Part shown: in pieces, positions 1 to 10,417 of the stretch
How positions within the stretch are numbered: position 1 is the first letter of the stretch
Layout: every line of letters starts with the position of its first letter
Assembly: GCA_029007315.1 (NCBI GenBank)
Contig: JAQXHO010000068.1
Span: 1-42,694, forward strand
Length of the DNA stretch: 42,694 bases
Direction: 5' to 3'
DNA from: Oscillospiraceae bacterium
GTDB lineage: Bacteria; Bacillota; Clostridia; Oscillospirales; Ruminococcaceae
The notes under the pieces: model-generated
Told to the model about the DNA's origin: nothing
Seen by the model: the letters and a program-made list of their open reading frames with translations, nothing else
The model's database searches: none
Program-made: the position numbers and the translations under genes

Positions 1-729
1 CTTGCCTTTGCTTTCGGGGTCTGCGGCTCTGCACATATACACCTTAAATCCGCACTGCTGCCTGAACTTTTCAAACTCATAGGTCAGGATAATATCGCCG
101 CTGTTTTCCGAAACGCATACGATACTGTCCTGATCGAAAACGATTTCATCGGGCATACCGTCAAAGTATCTGAAGCACTCGGTCATTGCTGCTACCAGAT
201 CGACCGTGTGAAAGGGTCTGCTTTGAAAATATGCAAATTTGTAGCGTGAGTGAGAAAGTACAAATACGGCAAATCTGACCTTTGTTTTGCCTGTTCCTCC
301 TGCATTCGGCATATACATTTCGCCAAAATCGACCTGCATCTGTTTTCCGGGAGGAAGCTCCGCAACAGCCGTATACTCTCGGGGAGGGGCTGATTTGGGA
401 ATGCCGAGCTGTTCTCTTAATGCCTTCACAAATCGGCTGACAGTGCGTTCCTTGAAGTCCTCTGCATAATCCTCTTTCAGCCAGTCGCAGATCTGTGCCG
501 CCGATATGCAGGGATACTTATGTATCCAGCTTTCGATAACGGTACGGTAAGATTCAAGGACGCTGATACGCTTAATCTTTTCGCTGTATTCACGATATTC
601 GTCAGCTGTCATGTTCCAGTAACGGTTTACTGTGTCCCTATGAATGTTCAAGTAATTTGCCGTTTTATTTTTACTGAAGCCCTGTGCCTTCATTTCCTGT
701 ATTTTTGTGTACATCTGTATTCCTTTCAT
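1..729 (-). CDS. istA: IS21-family transposase IstA, N-terminal part (runs off the left edge)
   Basis: Minus-strand frame is open from CAT at 727-729 (alternative start 712-714) to the window edge with no stop (codons checked by eye). The translation contains the HTH-like MYTKIQEMKAQGFSKNKTANYLNIHRDTVNRYW and DDE-type motifs MQVDFGE, DEIVFDQDS and DPESKGK. Confidence 0.9.
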   Translation of the reverse strand, partial: MKGIQMYTKIQEMKAQGFSKNKTANYLNIHRDTVNRYWNMTADEYREYSEKIKRISVLESYRTVIESWIHKYPCISAAQICDWLKEDYAEDFKERTVSRFVKALREQLGIPKSAPPREYTAVAELPPGKQMQVDFGEMYMPNAGGTGKTKVRFAVFVLSHSRYKFAYFQSRPFHTVDLVAAMTECFRYFDGMPDEIVFDQDSIVCVSENSGDIILTYEFEKFRQQCGFKVYMCRAADPESKGK

Positions 730-784
730 TCTCTTGTGTACCTGCCTTTTATGACTTTTTTCTTATTATATCATAATCGGCTTG

Positions 785-860
785 CTTGTACACTTCCTGG
801 CGAGATCCTGTACACTTTTTGGCGAATTCCTGTACATTCCTTTTGGCGGTTTTCTGTATG
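785..860. repeat. IS21-type multiple terminal repeats (transposase-binding repeats at the right end of the IS)
   Basis: Three copies of a TGTACA-led unit (TGTACACTTCCTGGCGA, TGTACACTTTTTGGCGA, TGTACATTCCTTTTGGCG) start at 787, 809 and 831, exactly 22 bp apart, just upstream of the transposase start. Confidence 0.75.
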
Positions 861-946
861 TTTTATTATACTGCTTACAGTCGTACCCGGAAATGAAATG
901 CCTGTAAATTTTCAGCACTTATTTATCTGAAATTTGCATTAAATGC

Positions 947-975
947 TTGAAATTAAGTGGAAAATGTAGTATAAT
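947..975 (+). promoter_or_regulatory. Sigma-A-type promoter upstream of the DUF1015 gene
   Basis: TTGAAA (947-952), 17-bp spacer, TATAAT (970-975). Confidence 0.6.
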
Positions 976-1067
976 CAAAATAGTTTTGAAAAGATGCAGT
1001 CTGCCTTTTCTGAATTACGATGAAATTGCCGCTGTCAGCAGTTATGCAATGACGCAAATGCGGCAGA

Positions 1068-2345
1068 ATGGAGAATAATATGAATAGTACAGCTTTTCAT
1101 CCTGCGGATATTCTGATTCCGAAAAAAGAATGTGATTTCAGCAAATGGGCTGTTGTTGCCTGCGACCAGTATACAAGCGAACCTGAATACTGGGACGATG
1201 TTTATAATGAGGTGGGTGACGCTGATTCCGCACTGAATCTGATATTGCCGGAGATATACCTTGAAAATGAGGACGTTGACAGCCGTATAAGTGCAATTCA
1301 CCGGTGCATGGAAAAGTATATCGAAAAGGATATTTTTGAAAAGTATAGCAATTCTGTGATTTATACTGAGCGTACTCAGAGCAACGGGATTCTGCGGCAG
1401 GGAATTATCGGAAAAATCGACCTTGAGGAATATGATTTTTCAAAGGGCAGCACATCGCAGGTTCGTGCAACTGAAGCTACTGTAATTGAACGCATACCGC
1501 CGAGAATAAAGGTCAGACAGGAGGCAGCTCTTGAGCTTCCGCATATAATGATACTTATAGATGACCCGGAAGGAAGCGTTATTGAGCCGCTTGGCAGACA
1601 GACTGATAATTTTGAAAAGCTTTACGATACTGAGCTTATGCAGGGCGGCGGCAGTATCAGGGGATATCTGGTATCACGTGAAGCACAGGAAAAAATCAAT
1701 GAAGCATTGTGCTGCCTTGCAGATCCGGAAAGATTCTGCCGCAAATACGGTCTTCAGAATGAGCCGGTTCTTTTGTTTGCCATGGGTGACGGCAACCATT
1801 CTCTTGCCACTGCGAAGGAGTTCTATGAGCAGCTTAAAGCCTCTCAGCCTGATAAGGATTTCTCATCACATCCGGCAAGGTATGCTCTTGCTGAGATCGT
1901 TAATCTCCACAGTCCGGCACTTGAATTTGAAGCTATACACAGGCTTGTTTATGATGTTGACTGTGAGGCTCTCATAAATGCCATGACGAATGAATTGCAG
2001 CTTTCTGAAAATCCTTCAGAGCAGTTTTTCACATATGTCTGCGGCGGACAGGAGAAGAAGGTGTATATCGGAAAAACCTCTTCCAATCTTTCTGTCGGTT
2101 CACTTCAGAATTTCCTTGACAGATTTGTCAGAGAGAATAACGGCAAAATCGATTATATTCATGGTTCGGATACTGTTAAGGCACTGGCTGAGAAGCATAA
2201 CGGAATTGCATTTATTCTGCCGGATATGGATAAATCCCAGCTTTTCCCTACGGTTATAAGAGATGGCGCACTTCCACGGAAGACTTTTTCTATGGGACAC
2301 GCTGCTGATAAAAGATACTATATTGAAGCAAGAAGTATAGTTTAA
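1068..2345 (+). CDS. DUF1015 family protein (SerK-like family)
   Basis: 425-aa ORF; the AFHPADILIPKK...VVACDQYTSEPEYWDDV start and the LLFAMGDGNHSLATAKEFYE motif are typical of DUF1015. Confidence 0.85.
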   Translation: MENNMNSTAFHPADILIPKKECDFSKWAVVACDQYTSEPEYWDDVYNEVGDADSALNLILPEIYLENEDVDSRISAIHRCMEKYIEKDIFEKYSNSVIYTERTQSNGILRQGIIGKIDLEEYDFSKGSTSQVRATEATVIERIPPRIKVRQEAALELPHIMILIDDPEGSVIEPLGRQTDNFEKLYDTELMQGGGSIRGYLVSREAQEKINEALCCLADPERFCRKYGLQNEPVLLFAMGDGNHSLATAKEFYEQLKASQPDKDFSSHPARYALAEIVNLHSPALEFEAIHRLVYDVDCEALINAMTNELQLSENPSEQFFTYVCGGQEKKVYIGKTSSNLSVGSLQNFLDRFVRENNGKIDYIHGSDTVKALAEKHNGIAFILPDMDKSQLFPTVIRDGALPRKTFSMGHAADKRYYIEARSIV

Positions 2346-2418
2346 AAAAATGCACAGCAGATATATGCTGTGCATCTGAATTAGTTATAATAAAAAGGAG
2401 GAAATTTCCGTAAAGGAA

Positions 2419-2784
2419 ATGAAAATTATGGATCTTTTAGTATTGAAGCAGGCGGGTATAAATACAGACAGCGCCCTTGAGAGATTTATGAATAATGAAG
2501 CTCTCTACATGAGAATGATGAAAAAATTTCTGGACGACAAAACATTTATAAGTCTTGTTGAAGCAGTATCTCAGAATGACGGCAAGGCTGCTCTGGAATC
2601 CTCTCATACTCTCAAAGGAGTGTGTGGAAATTTGTCTATTGACAATCTTTTCACACTATTTTCCGAACAGGTTGTTCTTATGAGAGCAGATAAATGGGAC
2701 GAGGCATATTCCATGATGTCTGAGATAACGGAAAAATATACTCAGGTAACAGACGCAATCAAAACATGGATTGACGGTCAGTAA
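2419..2784 (+). CDS. Hpt (histidine phosphotransfer) domain protein
   Basis: 121-aa ORF with the SSHTLKGVCGNL Hpt active-site motif; RBS-like AAAGGAGG at 2394. Confidence 0.8.
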   Translation: MKIMDLLVLKQAGINTDSALERFMNNEALYMRMMKKFLDDKTFISLVEAVSQNDGKAALESSHTLKGVCGNLSIDNLFTLFSEQVVLMRADKWDEAYSMMSEITEKYTQVTDAIKTWIDGQ

Positions 2785-3708
2785 TTATCTTATAGTCTTC
2801 TTTGCAGGGTTGACGTGAACCATAATATGCTTTACTTTGGGAAAATTTTTCTCAATATCATCATGCACAGCCTCTGCAATGTGGTGTGCTTCCTGTAAAG
2901 TGTATGAAGCGTCAGCCTGAATTTCCACATCTACATAAATTTTGTTGCCGAAAATACGGGTCTGAAGCAGATCAATGCCTAAAACGTTTTCATTATTGAT
3001 AACGCAGTCATAGATCTGCTTTTCTGTTTCTTCATCACAGGAATGGTCTACCATTTTATCCATAGCGTCCTTGAAAATCTCAAAGGAAGCTTTTGCAATA
3101 AACACAAATATTACCAGACTGGCAACAGAATCCATTACAGGAAAGCCAAGTCTAGCACCGGCAATTCCTATCAATGCTCCTACCGAAGAAAATGCGTCTG
3201 AACGATGGTGCCACGCATCTGCCATCAATGCACCGGAATCAATTTTTTTTGCATAGTGCCTTGTATACCAGTACATTCCTTCCTTGCTGACAATGGATAC
3301 AGCAGCAGTGATGAGTGCCAGAATTCCGGGTATCTGAAGTTCGCCGTAATTACCGCTGATAATGTTATTAAAAGCGTCCATTCCAATTCCAAGTCCGGTA
3401 ATCAGGAGAACTACCGCAAGAATAATTGCCGCCACGCATTCCATTCGCTCATGTCCGTAGGGATGTTCTTTATCCGGTTCCTTTGCCGCAAGCCTTATGC
3501 CTATAATGACAACGACTGTACTGAAAACATCAGACGCCGAGTGTACAGCGTCGCTTATCATTGCACTTGAATTTGCAATTATTCCCGCAAGAAATTTGAT
3601 TACAGAAAGTGCAAGATTTCCAATGATAGTAATGACCGACACCCTGTTGGCTGTTTTCTGAAAATCTGCTTCTGTAATAGTATTTGATGTTGTTTTGTTC
3701 TTTTCCAT
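2785..3708 (-). CDS. Cation diffusion facilitator (CDF) family transporter, likely Co/Ni exporter
   Basis: 307-aa ORF with CDF motifs (SAMISDAVHSASDVFSTVVVIIG, HPYGHERMECVAA, DAWHHRSDAFSSVGALIG). Its leader carries a NiCo riboswitch. Confidence 0.92.
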   Translation of the reverse strand: MEKNKTTSNTITEADFQKTANRVSVITIIGNLALSVIKFLAGIIANSSAMISDAVHSASDVFSTVVVIIGIRLAAKEPDKEHPYGHERMECVAAIILAVVLLITGLGIGMDAFNNIISGNYGELQIPGILALITAAVSIVSKEGMYWYTRHYAKKIDSGALMADAWHHRSDAFSSVGALIGIAGARLGFPVMDSVASLVIFVFIAKASFEIFKDAMDKMVDHSCDEETEKQIYDCVINNENVLGIDLLQTRIFGNKIYVDVEIQADASYTLQEAHHIAEAVHDDIEKNFPKVKHIMVHVNPAKKTIR

Positions 3709-3791
3709 ATTGGTTACCTCCGTTTATTCAGGATAACTCTATGGCACTGAACATGAGGGAATTTAAATAAACTGTTTTTATAAAAAAGCAT

Positions 3792-3900
3792 AAAAAAACA
3801 CCCACGAATCAGTAATAGCAACTACTGTCCCGTGGATGAAGAATTCCACTGTCACTTAATGTGACCCGACTCCATGACAACCTGTCACGGTCTGCTCAGT
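3792..3900 (-). ncRNA. NiCo (czcD motif) riboswitch with overlapping intrinsic terminator
   Basis: The minus-strand RNA is ACUGAGCAGACCGUGACAGGUUGUCAUGGAGUCGGGUCACAUUAAGUGACAGUGGAAUUCUUCAUCCACGGGACAGU. It has P1 (ACUG/CAGU), P2 (UGACA/UGUCA), P3 (GUCAC/GUGAC), P4 (GUGGA/UCCAC) and the conserved GAGCAG, CGGG and GGGACAG elements. CCACGGGACAGUA...UACUGAUUCGUGG plus a U-tract follows. Confidence 0.9.
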
Positions 3901-3940
3901 TTGTACTGTAGATTTATATGCAGTGCAAAGAGTTTCTTGT

Positions 3941-3969
3941 ATTATATCATATGAATCAATGTTTGTCAA
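3941..3969 (-). promoter_or_regulatory. Sigma-A promoter for the riboswitch-CDF transcript
   Basis: On the minus strand: TTGACA (3969-3964), 17-bp spacer, TATAAT (3946-3941). Confidence 0.8.
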
Positions 3970-4086
3970 GGTTATTTTTACAAAAAAATCTTTTGCGGTG
4001 ATAATGCTGAAAAGTGATGTTGTTTACATTTTTTTGCATAATTATGTATTCTTTTTAATCCTAACGCTGAAAAATAAGCTAAAGGT

Positions 4087-4115
4087 TTGACATTATGCTG
4101 AAAATAGGATATAAT
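4087..4115 (+). promoter_or_regulatory. Sigma-A promoter upstream of the lipoprotein gene
   Basis: TTGACA (4087-4092), 17-bp spacer, TATAAT (4110-4115). Confidence 0.75.
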
Positions 4116-4166
4116 AATCCTTGCAGACAAGCAAAAACTATATTTTTATTTGAAAGGATTTTTACA

Positions 4167-4904
4167 ATGATAAGTTTTAAGAAGATTGCAGCACTGCTTT
4201 GTGCATTAAGCGTTATGACAGCAGCAGCCGGCTGTGGAAGTGATAAGGATAAAGAAACTGACAAAGCTGCTACAGAAACAGCGGAGGTGACTGTTTCTAC
4301 AGAAGAGGTAACTGAAGAAACAACTGAGGAAGAAATAGAAGAGGAAACAACTGAGGAAGTTACTGAAGAAGCAACTGAGGAAGAAACAACTGAAGAAGTG
4401 ACTGAGGAAGAGGATGAAGATTCTGAAAATACATCTTCTGATGTTGATTTTGACCTTGACGGTACAATAGGTACAATGAATTACAAGTACAGTTCCGACT
4501 GGACTGAGTCTGTGTCCGGTGAACAGTTTACCTATACTCTCAGTGACCTTTCCGGTGCTATTATCATACAGAAGCATGACGCTTCTGAGTTTGGTTCTCT
4601 TGATGAAGATCTTATGATCGAACTTCTTGCTTCACAGAGTGAAAAAGCCTGGGAATCACTGGACGGCATGGAGGTTGTAAGCAGTAAATGGGTTGAAAAT
4701 GTTGTTAATGGAAAGAAATGCTACGCAATAACTTATACCTATAACATTTCCAGCATTCTTACAACAAACACAACTTATTTCTTTGCTAATTTCACGGACT
4801 CCGCCAATGACCTTTTTGCAATAACAAGTACTGCACTGACTGAAGATTCCAGCGTTGATGCTGCTGCAAAGGATTTTCTTTCCAAACTTTCATTCAGCAA
4901 ATAA
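4167..4904 (+). CDS. Lipoprotein with a Glu/Thr-rich linker
   Basis: Start placed at 4167 (MISFKKIAALLCALSVMTAAAGCGSDKD: signal peptide with a lipobox-like AAGC). TEEVTEETTEEE repeats separate the lipobox from a globular C-terminal domain. Confidence 0.75.
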   Translation: MISFKKIAALLCALSVMTAAAGCGSDKDKETDKAATETAEVTVSTEEVTEETTEEEIEEETTEEVTEEATEEETTEEVTEEEDEDSENTSSDVDFDLDGTIGTMNYKYSSDWTESVSGEQFTYTLSDLSGAIIIQKHDASEFGSLDEDLMIELLASQSEKAWESLDGMEVVSSKWVENVVNGKKCYAITYTYNISSILTTNTTYFFANFTDSANDLFAITSTALTEDSSVDAAAKDFLSKLSFSK

Positions 4905-4912
4905 ATAATTTT

Positions 4913-4955
4913 AAAACGGATTGCTGCAGGGCATTGCTCCCGGACAGTCCGTTTT
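4913..4955. terminator. Candidate bidirectional terminator between convergent genes
   Basis: AAAACGGA (4913-4920) ... TCCGTTTT (4948-4955), between convergent genes. Confidence 0.55.
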
Positions 4956-6015
4956 ATTTGTGCTGATTTTTGCTTTCTGCACTGAAAATCAGCATAAAGG
5001 TCATGATTATAAGCAGAACGGAAGGCAGAGGAGAATTGATATATGCCCGGGAGTTTACCGCTGAAAATGAGGCAAATGCTTCTTCTGACCGGACAGGAAG
5101 AAATTTGCATCTGAGGAAAAGAAGTATCCATGTTATAAAAGCTGCGGCTATTCTGATAAGAAGCACATATCCGATATGTATTTTACCCTTTGTAATGGCA
5201 GAAAGCTGTAAAAGTACGCACACTCCGCCAAATGAAAGTGCTGCGCCTATAATTGGCAGGGTTCCATATGAACATGGAAAAAACGTTGTAATACGGCTTA
5301 TTTCAAGAAAGCCAGCTAACGCTTTTCCATAGAGATTTTCTGTGAGGAAACCGAAAACAGGCATTTCACACAGACTCATAAAACCGCCGAACATTATTAT
5401 CATGGCACATATTTTCAGTACAGCTTTTCCGCTTTGAATAACGGAATCCGTAATAAGCTCTGACGGAGTTTTTGCTGCAGAATCAGCTTTGTCTGTGTTT
5501 TTTTCGCAGCGTATATTCGTTAAACGGCTTATAATTATAAATAAAACAAAATTTGACAGAAGACCTGCCAGAAATACTGCCGCAGCGTCTTCTTTTTTTT
5601 CTGCAAAAAGTGAGGATATGAAAACCGGCCCTCCGGCGAAACATACCCCGGACAATAGGGACGCCTGTTTTTTTGTAAGCTGACCTCTTTCTTCCATTAG
5701 TACAAGCATTCTTGTTCCCACAGGATAACCGGCAGTTTGGCTGAATAAAAACACTGCAAGTACCTGACCACTGCATCGGAACAGGTACTTTCCCGGAATT
5801 TTCAGAAATCTTCCAAGAGTATTGCAGAAATTACTTTCAATAAACAGTTCGCTCAGTATCATCATGGCATAAAGTGAAGGAATCATAGTTTCAAGACATA
5901 CTCTGAGGGCATTCTGCATTCCACGGAAAACAAGAGTGCTGTTTATGAGAGTGCATATCAGCAGAAAAACATAAAAGATATTGAAAAACATTCGTACCTG
6001 CAGCTTCTTTAACAT
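4954..6015 (-). CDS. ylbJ: YlbJ-like sporulation integral membrane protein (nucleoside recognition/Gate domain)
   Basis: 353-aa polytopic protein; LETMIPSLYAMMILSELF, FSQTAGYPVGTRMLVLMEERGQLTKKQASLLSGVCFAGGPVF is typical of YlbJ. Confidence 0.8.
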   Translation of the reverse strand: MLKKLQVRMFFNIFYVFLLICTLINSTLVFRGMQNALRVCLETMIPSLYAMMILSELFIESNFCNTLGRFLKIPGKYLFRCSGQVLAVFLFSQTAGYPVGTRMLVLMEERGQLTKKQASLLSGVCFAGGPVFISSLFAEKKEDAAAVFLAGLLSNFVLFIIISRLTNIRCEKNTDKADSAAKTPSELITDSVIQSGKAVLKICAMIIMFGGFMSLCEMPVFGFLTENLYGKALAGFLEISRITTFFPCSYGTLPIIGAALSFGGVCVLLQLSAITKGKIHIGYVLLIRIAAAFITWILLFLRCKFLPVRSEEAFASFSAVNSRAYINSPLPSVLLIIMTFMLIFSAESKNQHK

Positions 6016-6094
6016 TATAACAACTCCTTTTGAAAAGCATATGCCCTTTTCAACTGTACTATTCCATTGAAGAAATACATAGAATGCAATTGAG

Positions 6095-6370
6095 GTGATG
6101 GCAGTGAAGGAATCTTCGGCAGAAAAATGGCGAAAGTTTACATACAGAGATAGTGTAGTGACAGTGACTGCCGGGAAAAATGTTTATCTCGAAAACTGCC
6201 GCCGCATTCTTGAATATAATGACATACGGATTGCGGCAGAGCTTACAGATTCACAGATCTATATCTGGGGCAAGGATCTCCGGGCAGATTGCTGTTCTTC
6301 AGATACCCTTATAGTATATGGTGACATTTCATCTGTTGAGTGGATAAAGAAGGGAGCAGCGAAAAAATGA
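6095..6370 (+). CDS. yqfC: YabP/YqfC family sporulation protein (YqfC)
   Basis: 91-aa ORF directly upstream of yqfD; VTVTAGKNVYLENCRRILEYNDIRI resembles YqfC. Confidence 0.8.
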   Translation: MMAVKESSAEKWRKFTYRDSVVTVTAGKNVYLENCRRILEYNDIRIAAELTDSQIYIWGKDLRADCCSSDTLIVYGDISSVEWIKKGAAKK

Positions 6371-7596
6371 ATTATCCTGAAAAGTCTTTCTTTGAACGCT
6401 CTATCAGAGGGCTGTTCCATGGCACGGCAAAGGGAAGTGCATTGTATAAGTTTATTAACAGCCTGAAAACAGACGGCATTCTTCTGAAAGAACAAAGAAT
6501 GAAGGGTGATACTCTTCATTTTACCGCAAAAAGAGGTGACAGAAAATATATAAAACACAAAGCAGAGGAATTATCCATTGAACTTGTGCTGGAAGAAGAA
6601 CCTTCGCTGGCGTCATGGCTTTTCAGATACAGGAAACGCTTCGGTATTCCCATTGGCATTGTCCTGGGTGCAGTTCTCCTCATATATTGCTCAAACGTTG
6701 TAATGGTTATTGATATTGAAGGGAACAATGCAGTTTCAGATAAGGAGATTCTTTCAGCTCTTGAGGAGTGCAGTGTTCGAAAGGGTACATTTATTGGCGA
6801 TATAGACTTCTACAGAACCGAGCTTCATATAAGATCATGCTTTGATGAGATAGCATGGGCAGGTATGCGTCACACCGGAAATCGCCTTGTAGTGGAGGTA
6901 ATGGAGTCAAATCAGAAGCCTGAAATGCTTAATGACCGTGTGCCTTGTCATATAGTTGCAGATAAAACTGCCCAGATAACTCATACAAGCGTAAGCGCAG
7001 GACAGCTTGTAAAAAAAGAGGGCGAAGCAGTAAAGAAAGGAGAGGTTATAGTAAACGGTATATGGGCAGATGAGCATGGACATCTGAACTTTTATCATTC
7101 AGCAGCTTCTGTAAAGGGCATATATGAGGAAGATGTGACATTTTTCTGCCCGTCACAAAAAACAGAGAGAGTATCTTCGGGAAATATTACTGAGGAAAAA
7201 ACACTTGATATTTTTTCATTTAAAATACCCATTACATTTAATGATAATCCCTATGATGAGTATAATGTTAAAACAGAAAGCACACCACTTACTCTTTTTG
7301 GAAAAAAGCTGCCAATAAGTCTTGATAGAAGGCTTTATGTGGAATATAACAGTGTAGAAACTGTTCTTGATAAAGATGATATGAAAAGGGAACTGGATAA
7401 GCAGATGCAGCTTTACGAAGAGAATTTCCTGTCTGATTGCAGAATAATAAAAAGAAAATGCAGTACAACAGAAAAAGAGACTGCCATGGTGATGACAGTC
7501 TCTTATGTACTTGAAGGTGAGATCGGTACTGAAAAGGACCTGTTTCTCAGAGATAACAGAAAGCCCTATGTAGCGGGCAGCAAAAAAACAGATTAA
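6367..7596 (+). CDS. yqfD: Sporulation protein YqfD
   Basis: Start at 6367 overlaps the yqfC stop; single TM ([29 protein letters not shown]) followed by an extracytoplasmic YqfD-type domain. Confidence 0.85.
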   Translation: MNYPEKSFFERSIRGLFHGTAKGSALYKFINSLKTDGILLKEQRMKGDTLHFTAKRGDRKYIKHKAEELSIELVLEEEPSLASWLFRYRKRFGIPIGIVLGAVLLIYCSNVVMVIDIEGNNAVSDKEILSALEECSVRKGTFIGDIDFYRTELHIRSCFDEIAWAGMRHTGNRLVVEVMESNQKPEMLNDRVPCHIVADKTAQITHTSVSAGQLVKKEGEAVKKGEVIVNGIWADEHGHLNFYHSAASVKGIYEEDVTFFCPSQKTERVSSGNITEEKTLDIFSFKIPITFNDNPYDEYNVKTESTPLTLFGKKLPISLDRRLYVEYNSVETVLDKDDMKRELDKQMQLYEENFLSDCRIIKRKCSTTEKETAMVMTVSYVLEGEIGTEKDLFLRDNRKPYVAGSKKTD

Positions 7597-8657
7597 TCGA
7601 GAAAATCCTTGACTTTTTTGCTGCGGCTGGGATGACGCAGCTTTCTGAGAGCTTTTGCTTCGATCTGGCGAATACGTTCTCTTGTGACTTCAAATTCCTT
7701 GCCTACTTCTTCAAGGGTACGTGAACGTCCGTCCTCAAGACCGAAACGCAGACGAAGAACCTTTGCTTCACGTTCTGTGAGAGTGTTCAGAACTTCATTG
7801 AGGGTTTCCTTCAGCATCATGAGAGATGCTGCGTCAGCCGGCTCCGGAGCGTCATCGTCAGGGATAAAGTCCCCAAGGTGGCTGTCTTCCTCTTCGCCGA
7901 TAGGTGTTTCAAGTGAAACGGGATCCTGTGCAATACGCATTATTTCACGAACTCTGTCAGCAGGCATTTCAAGCTTTTCAGCAATTTCTTCCGGTGACGG
8001 ATCGTGACCTGTTTCATGAAGGAGCTGGCTTGAAACCTTCTTTACCTTTGTGATCGTTTCAACCATATGCACGGGAATTCGTATAGTTCTTGCCTGGTCT
8101 GCTATGGCACGGGTTATAGCCTGTCTTATCCACCATGTTGCATAGGTGGAGAACTTAAAGCCCTTTGTGTAATCGAACTTTTCAACAGCTTTGAGAAGAC
8201 CCAGATTGCCTTCCTGGATAAGATCAAGGAACTGCATTCCTCTGCCTACGTATTTCTTGGCAATACTTACAACAAGACGCAGATTTGCCTCTGAAAGGCG
8301 TTTTTTTGCAGCTGAATCGCCGTCTGCCATACGCTGTGCAAGCTCGGTTTCCTCGTCCGGATTGAGAAGAGGTACTCTGCCTATTTCCTTCAGATAGATC
8401 TTTACCGGGTCGTCAATGGCGATGCCTTCAGTGGAAAGAGAAGCCTCCAGATTTTTCATCATATCAAGAGCGTCTTCTGTTGACACATCATCAATAACAG
8501 CAATGTTCATGCGCTCGCAGGCGTCATAAAAAGCGTTTATCTGGTCGGCGTCAAAATCCATTTCATCAAGAGCATCGCTGATTTCCTTTGTTGTCAGCTT
8601 GCCGGCGGTTTTGCCCTGTTCAAGGAGTTTTTCAATGGTGGTTTTAGTGTTTTCCAT
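7593..8657 (-). CDS. rpoD: RNA polymerase primary sigma factor RpoD/SigA
   Basis: 354 aa with [67 protein letters not shown] and [20 protein letters not shown]. Confidence 0.98.
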   Translation of the reverse strand: MENTKTTIEKLLEQGKTAGKLTTKEISDALDEMDFDADQINAFYDACERMNIAVIDDVSTEDALDMMKNLEASLSTEGIAIDDPVKIYLKEIGRVPLLNPDEETELAQRMADGDSAAKKRLSEANLRLVVSIAKKYVGRGMQFLDLIQEGNLGLLKAVEKFDYTKGFKFSTYATWWIRQAITRAIADQARTIRIPVHMVETITKVKKVSSQLLHETGHDPSPEEIAEKLEMPADRVREIMRIAQDPVSLETPIGEEEDSHLGDFIPDDDAPEPADAASLMMLKETLNEVLNTLTEREAKVLRLRFGLEDGRSRTLEEVGKEFEVTRERIRQIEAKALRKLRHPSRSKKVKDFLD

Positions 8658-8658
8658 A

Positions 8659-10404
8659 TTAAGTTCCTTTCATGTTTTTATCTCTTTTTCTTTTTATTTC
8701 AATAAGCTTCAGCAGATCGTCATCACTGTCAAATGAAAGCGATTTTTCGCTGCATATTGTATTTATGCAGTCCGAAGCTACCTGATCGGTCAACTTTATA
8801 TTTCTCTGTTTTTCCAGGATCCTGGAAAGTCTTGCCATTTCATCTGTGGAGAGATTTTCGCCCAGTGCAGACAATGAAGCTGTTTTATGGTTTTGCTCCA
8901 GAGAAAGCATTTCGCTTATGATTTTCTCAAAAAACGGAGTTTTCCTATCGGCGCTTCTGAGCTTTTCCGCTGTGGAGGCAACCTCTTCCGGGTGAGTGAG
9001 CAGATATCCCAGCAAGGTTTCTTCTGCCTTTTCAAGGTGCTGAAGATTTTCGCCCTCAGGCGTCCTCATTGATAAAGGTGCTGCCTGCTGTTTTATTCTG
9101 TCCCAGTTGTTTTTTTCACGTTTTATTTTTTCTTTGCGGTTATATATCTCGATCTGACTCCGCAGTACATCGGGAGAAACATTTGTTTCCGAAGCAGCTT
9201 TGGAAATATACACATCTCTTGTAAGAGCATTCGGGATATTCGCCAGTACATCTATGAGCCTGTTGAGCCATTTTCCCTTATCGCTGTCACTGCTCAGATC
9301 AAGGCCGGATTTGCACTGTTCCATCTGGAACGCTATGGCGTCACCGGATTTTTCAAGCAGCAGTCTGAATCTGTCCGACCCGAATTTACGTATATATTCA
9401 TCCGGATCCTTGGCATTTTCAATATGAAGTATCCGGGCAGTAAGTCCCACTTCATTGAAGTGTGCCACTGCTTTTTTTGTAGCATTCTGACCTGCGCTGT
9501 CGCTGTCATATGCGATAATGACTTCTGATGCGTAACGGGAAATTATTCTTGCCTGTTCTGCCGTTATGGCAGTTCCGAGAGTGGCAACAACATTTGAAAA
9601 TCCTGCCTGGTTTATTGCGATTACGTCCATATAACCCTCAGCCAGTATCAGTATATTGCTGCTGGAATCCTTGGCAAAGTTTAGTGAGAAAAGGTTTCTT
9701 CCCTTGTCAAAAACAGGCGTCTGGGCAGTATTGAGATACTTGGGAGTACTGTCATCCATTACTCTGCCGCCGAATCCTATTACGCTGCCTCTTGTATCAA
9801 CAATAGGAAATATCACCCGGTTCCTGAATACATCATAAATGCCGCCGTTTTTTGAACGGTGACATACGCCTGCAGTAACAAGTTCCTCTTCTGTGAATCC
9901 TTTGCTCAGAAGATGTCTGGAAAGGCTGTCCCATTTGTCGGGAGCAAAGCCAAGACCGTATTTTTTTATTGTGGCAGGAGAAAGCTTTCTGCCTGCAAAA
10001 TAAGACAGACCTGTTTTGTCACTGCCTGAAAGATTTCTGTAGTAGAAATTTGCCGTTTCCCTGTTTATTTCAAATGTTCTTGCTCTGAGCTGAGAGCGTT
10101 TTGCTTCTTCCTTGTTTTCCGGAATTGCAAGTCCGCAGCGTTTTGCAAGCATTTCCACCGCTTCCATAAAAGAGAGGTTCTCTATCCGGCGGATAAATGT
10201 TATTGCGTCGCCGCCTGCTCCGCAGCCATAGCAGTAAAAGCTTTGCTGTTCAGGGTATATTGTACATGACGGTGTTTTTTCTGAATGAAAAGGACAGCTG
10301 CAAACATATGTCCGCCCTCTTCGTATGAGATTTACATAACTTCCCATAACTGTTTCGATAGGGCAGGCTGTTCTCAGCTCCTCAAGGAATACATCGGAAA
10401 GCAA
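8659..10404 (-). CDS. dnaG: DNA primase DnaG
   Basis: Zinc-binding [34 protein letters not shown] and Toprim [29 protein letters not shown]; directly upstream of rpoD. Confidence 0.97.
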   Translation of the reverse strand: MLSDVFLEELRTACPIETVMGSYVNLIRRGRTYVCSCPFHSEKTPSCTIYPEQQSFYCYGCGAGGDAITFIRRIENLSFMEAVEMLAKRCGLAIPENKEEAKRSQLRARTFEINRETANFYYRNLSGSDKTGLSYFAGRKLSPATIKKYGLGFAPDKWDSLSRHLLSKGFTEEELVTAGVCHRSKNGGIYDVFRNRVIFPIVDTRGSVIGFGGRVMDDSTPKYLNTAQTPVFDKGRNLFSLNFAKDSSSNILILAEGYMDVIAINQAGFSNVVATLGTAITAEQARIISRYASEVIIAYDSDSAGQNATKKAVAHFNEVGLTARILHIENAKDPDEYIRKFGSDRFRLLLEKSGDAIAFQMEQCKSGLDLSSDSDKGKWLNRLIDVLANIPNALTRDVYISKAASETNVSPDVLRSQIEIYNRKEKIKREKNNWDRIKQQAAPLSMRTPEGENLQHLEKAEETLLGYLLTHPEEVASTAEKLRSADRKTPFFEKIISEMLSLEQNHKTASLSALGENLSTDEMARLSRILEKQRNIKLTDQVASDCINTICSEKSLSFDSDDDLLKLIEIKRKRDKNMKGT

Positions 10405-10417
10405 TCTCTGTTTTCAC

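Noticed and set aside
787-840. Possible short CRISPR-like array (regular 22-bp repeats)
   Set aside because: Only three units with no distinct spacers, and located at an IS21 end; explained as transposase-binding terminal repeats.
520-930. 136-aa plus-strand ORF
   Set aside because: Antisense to the IS21 transposase and running through its terminal repeats; hydrophobic shadow translation.
4206-4577. 123-aa minus-strand ORF rich in Phe/Leu/Cys
   Set aside because: Reverse complement of the Glu/Thr repeat region of the lipoprotein; an artefact of repeat composition.
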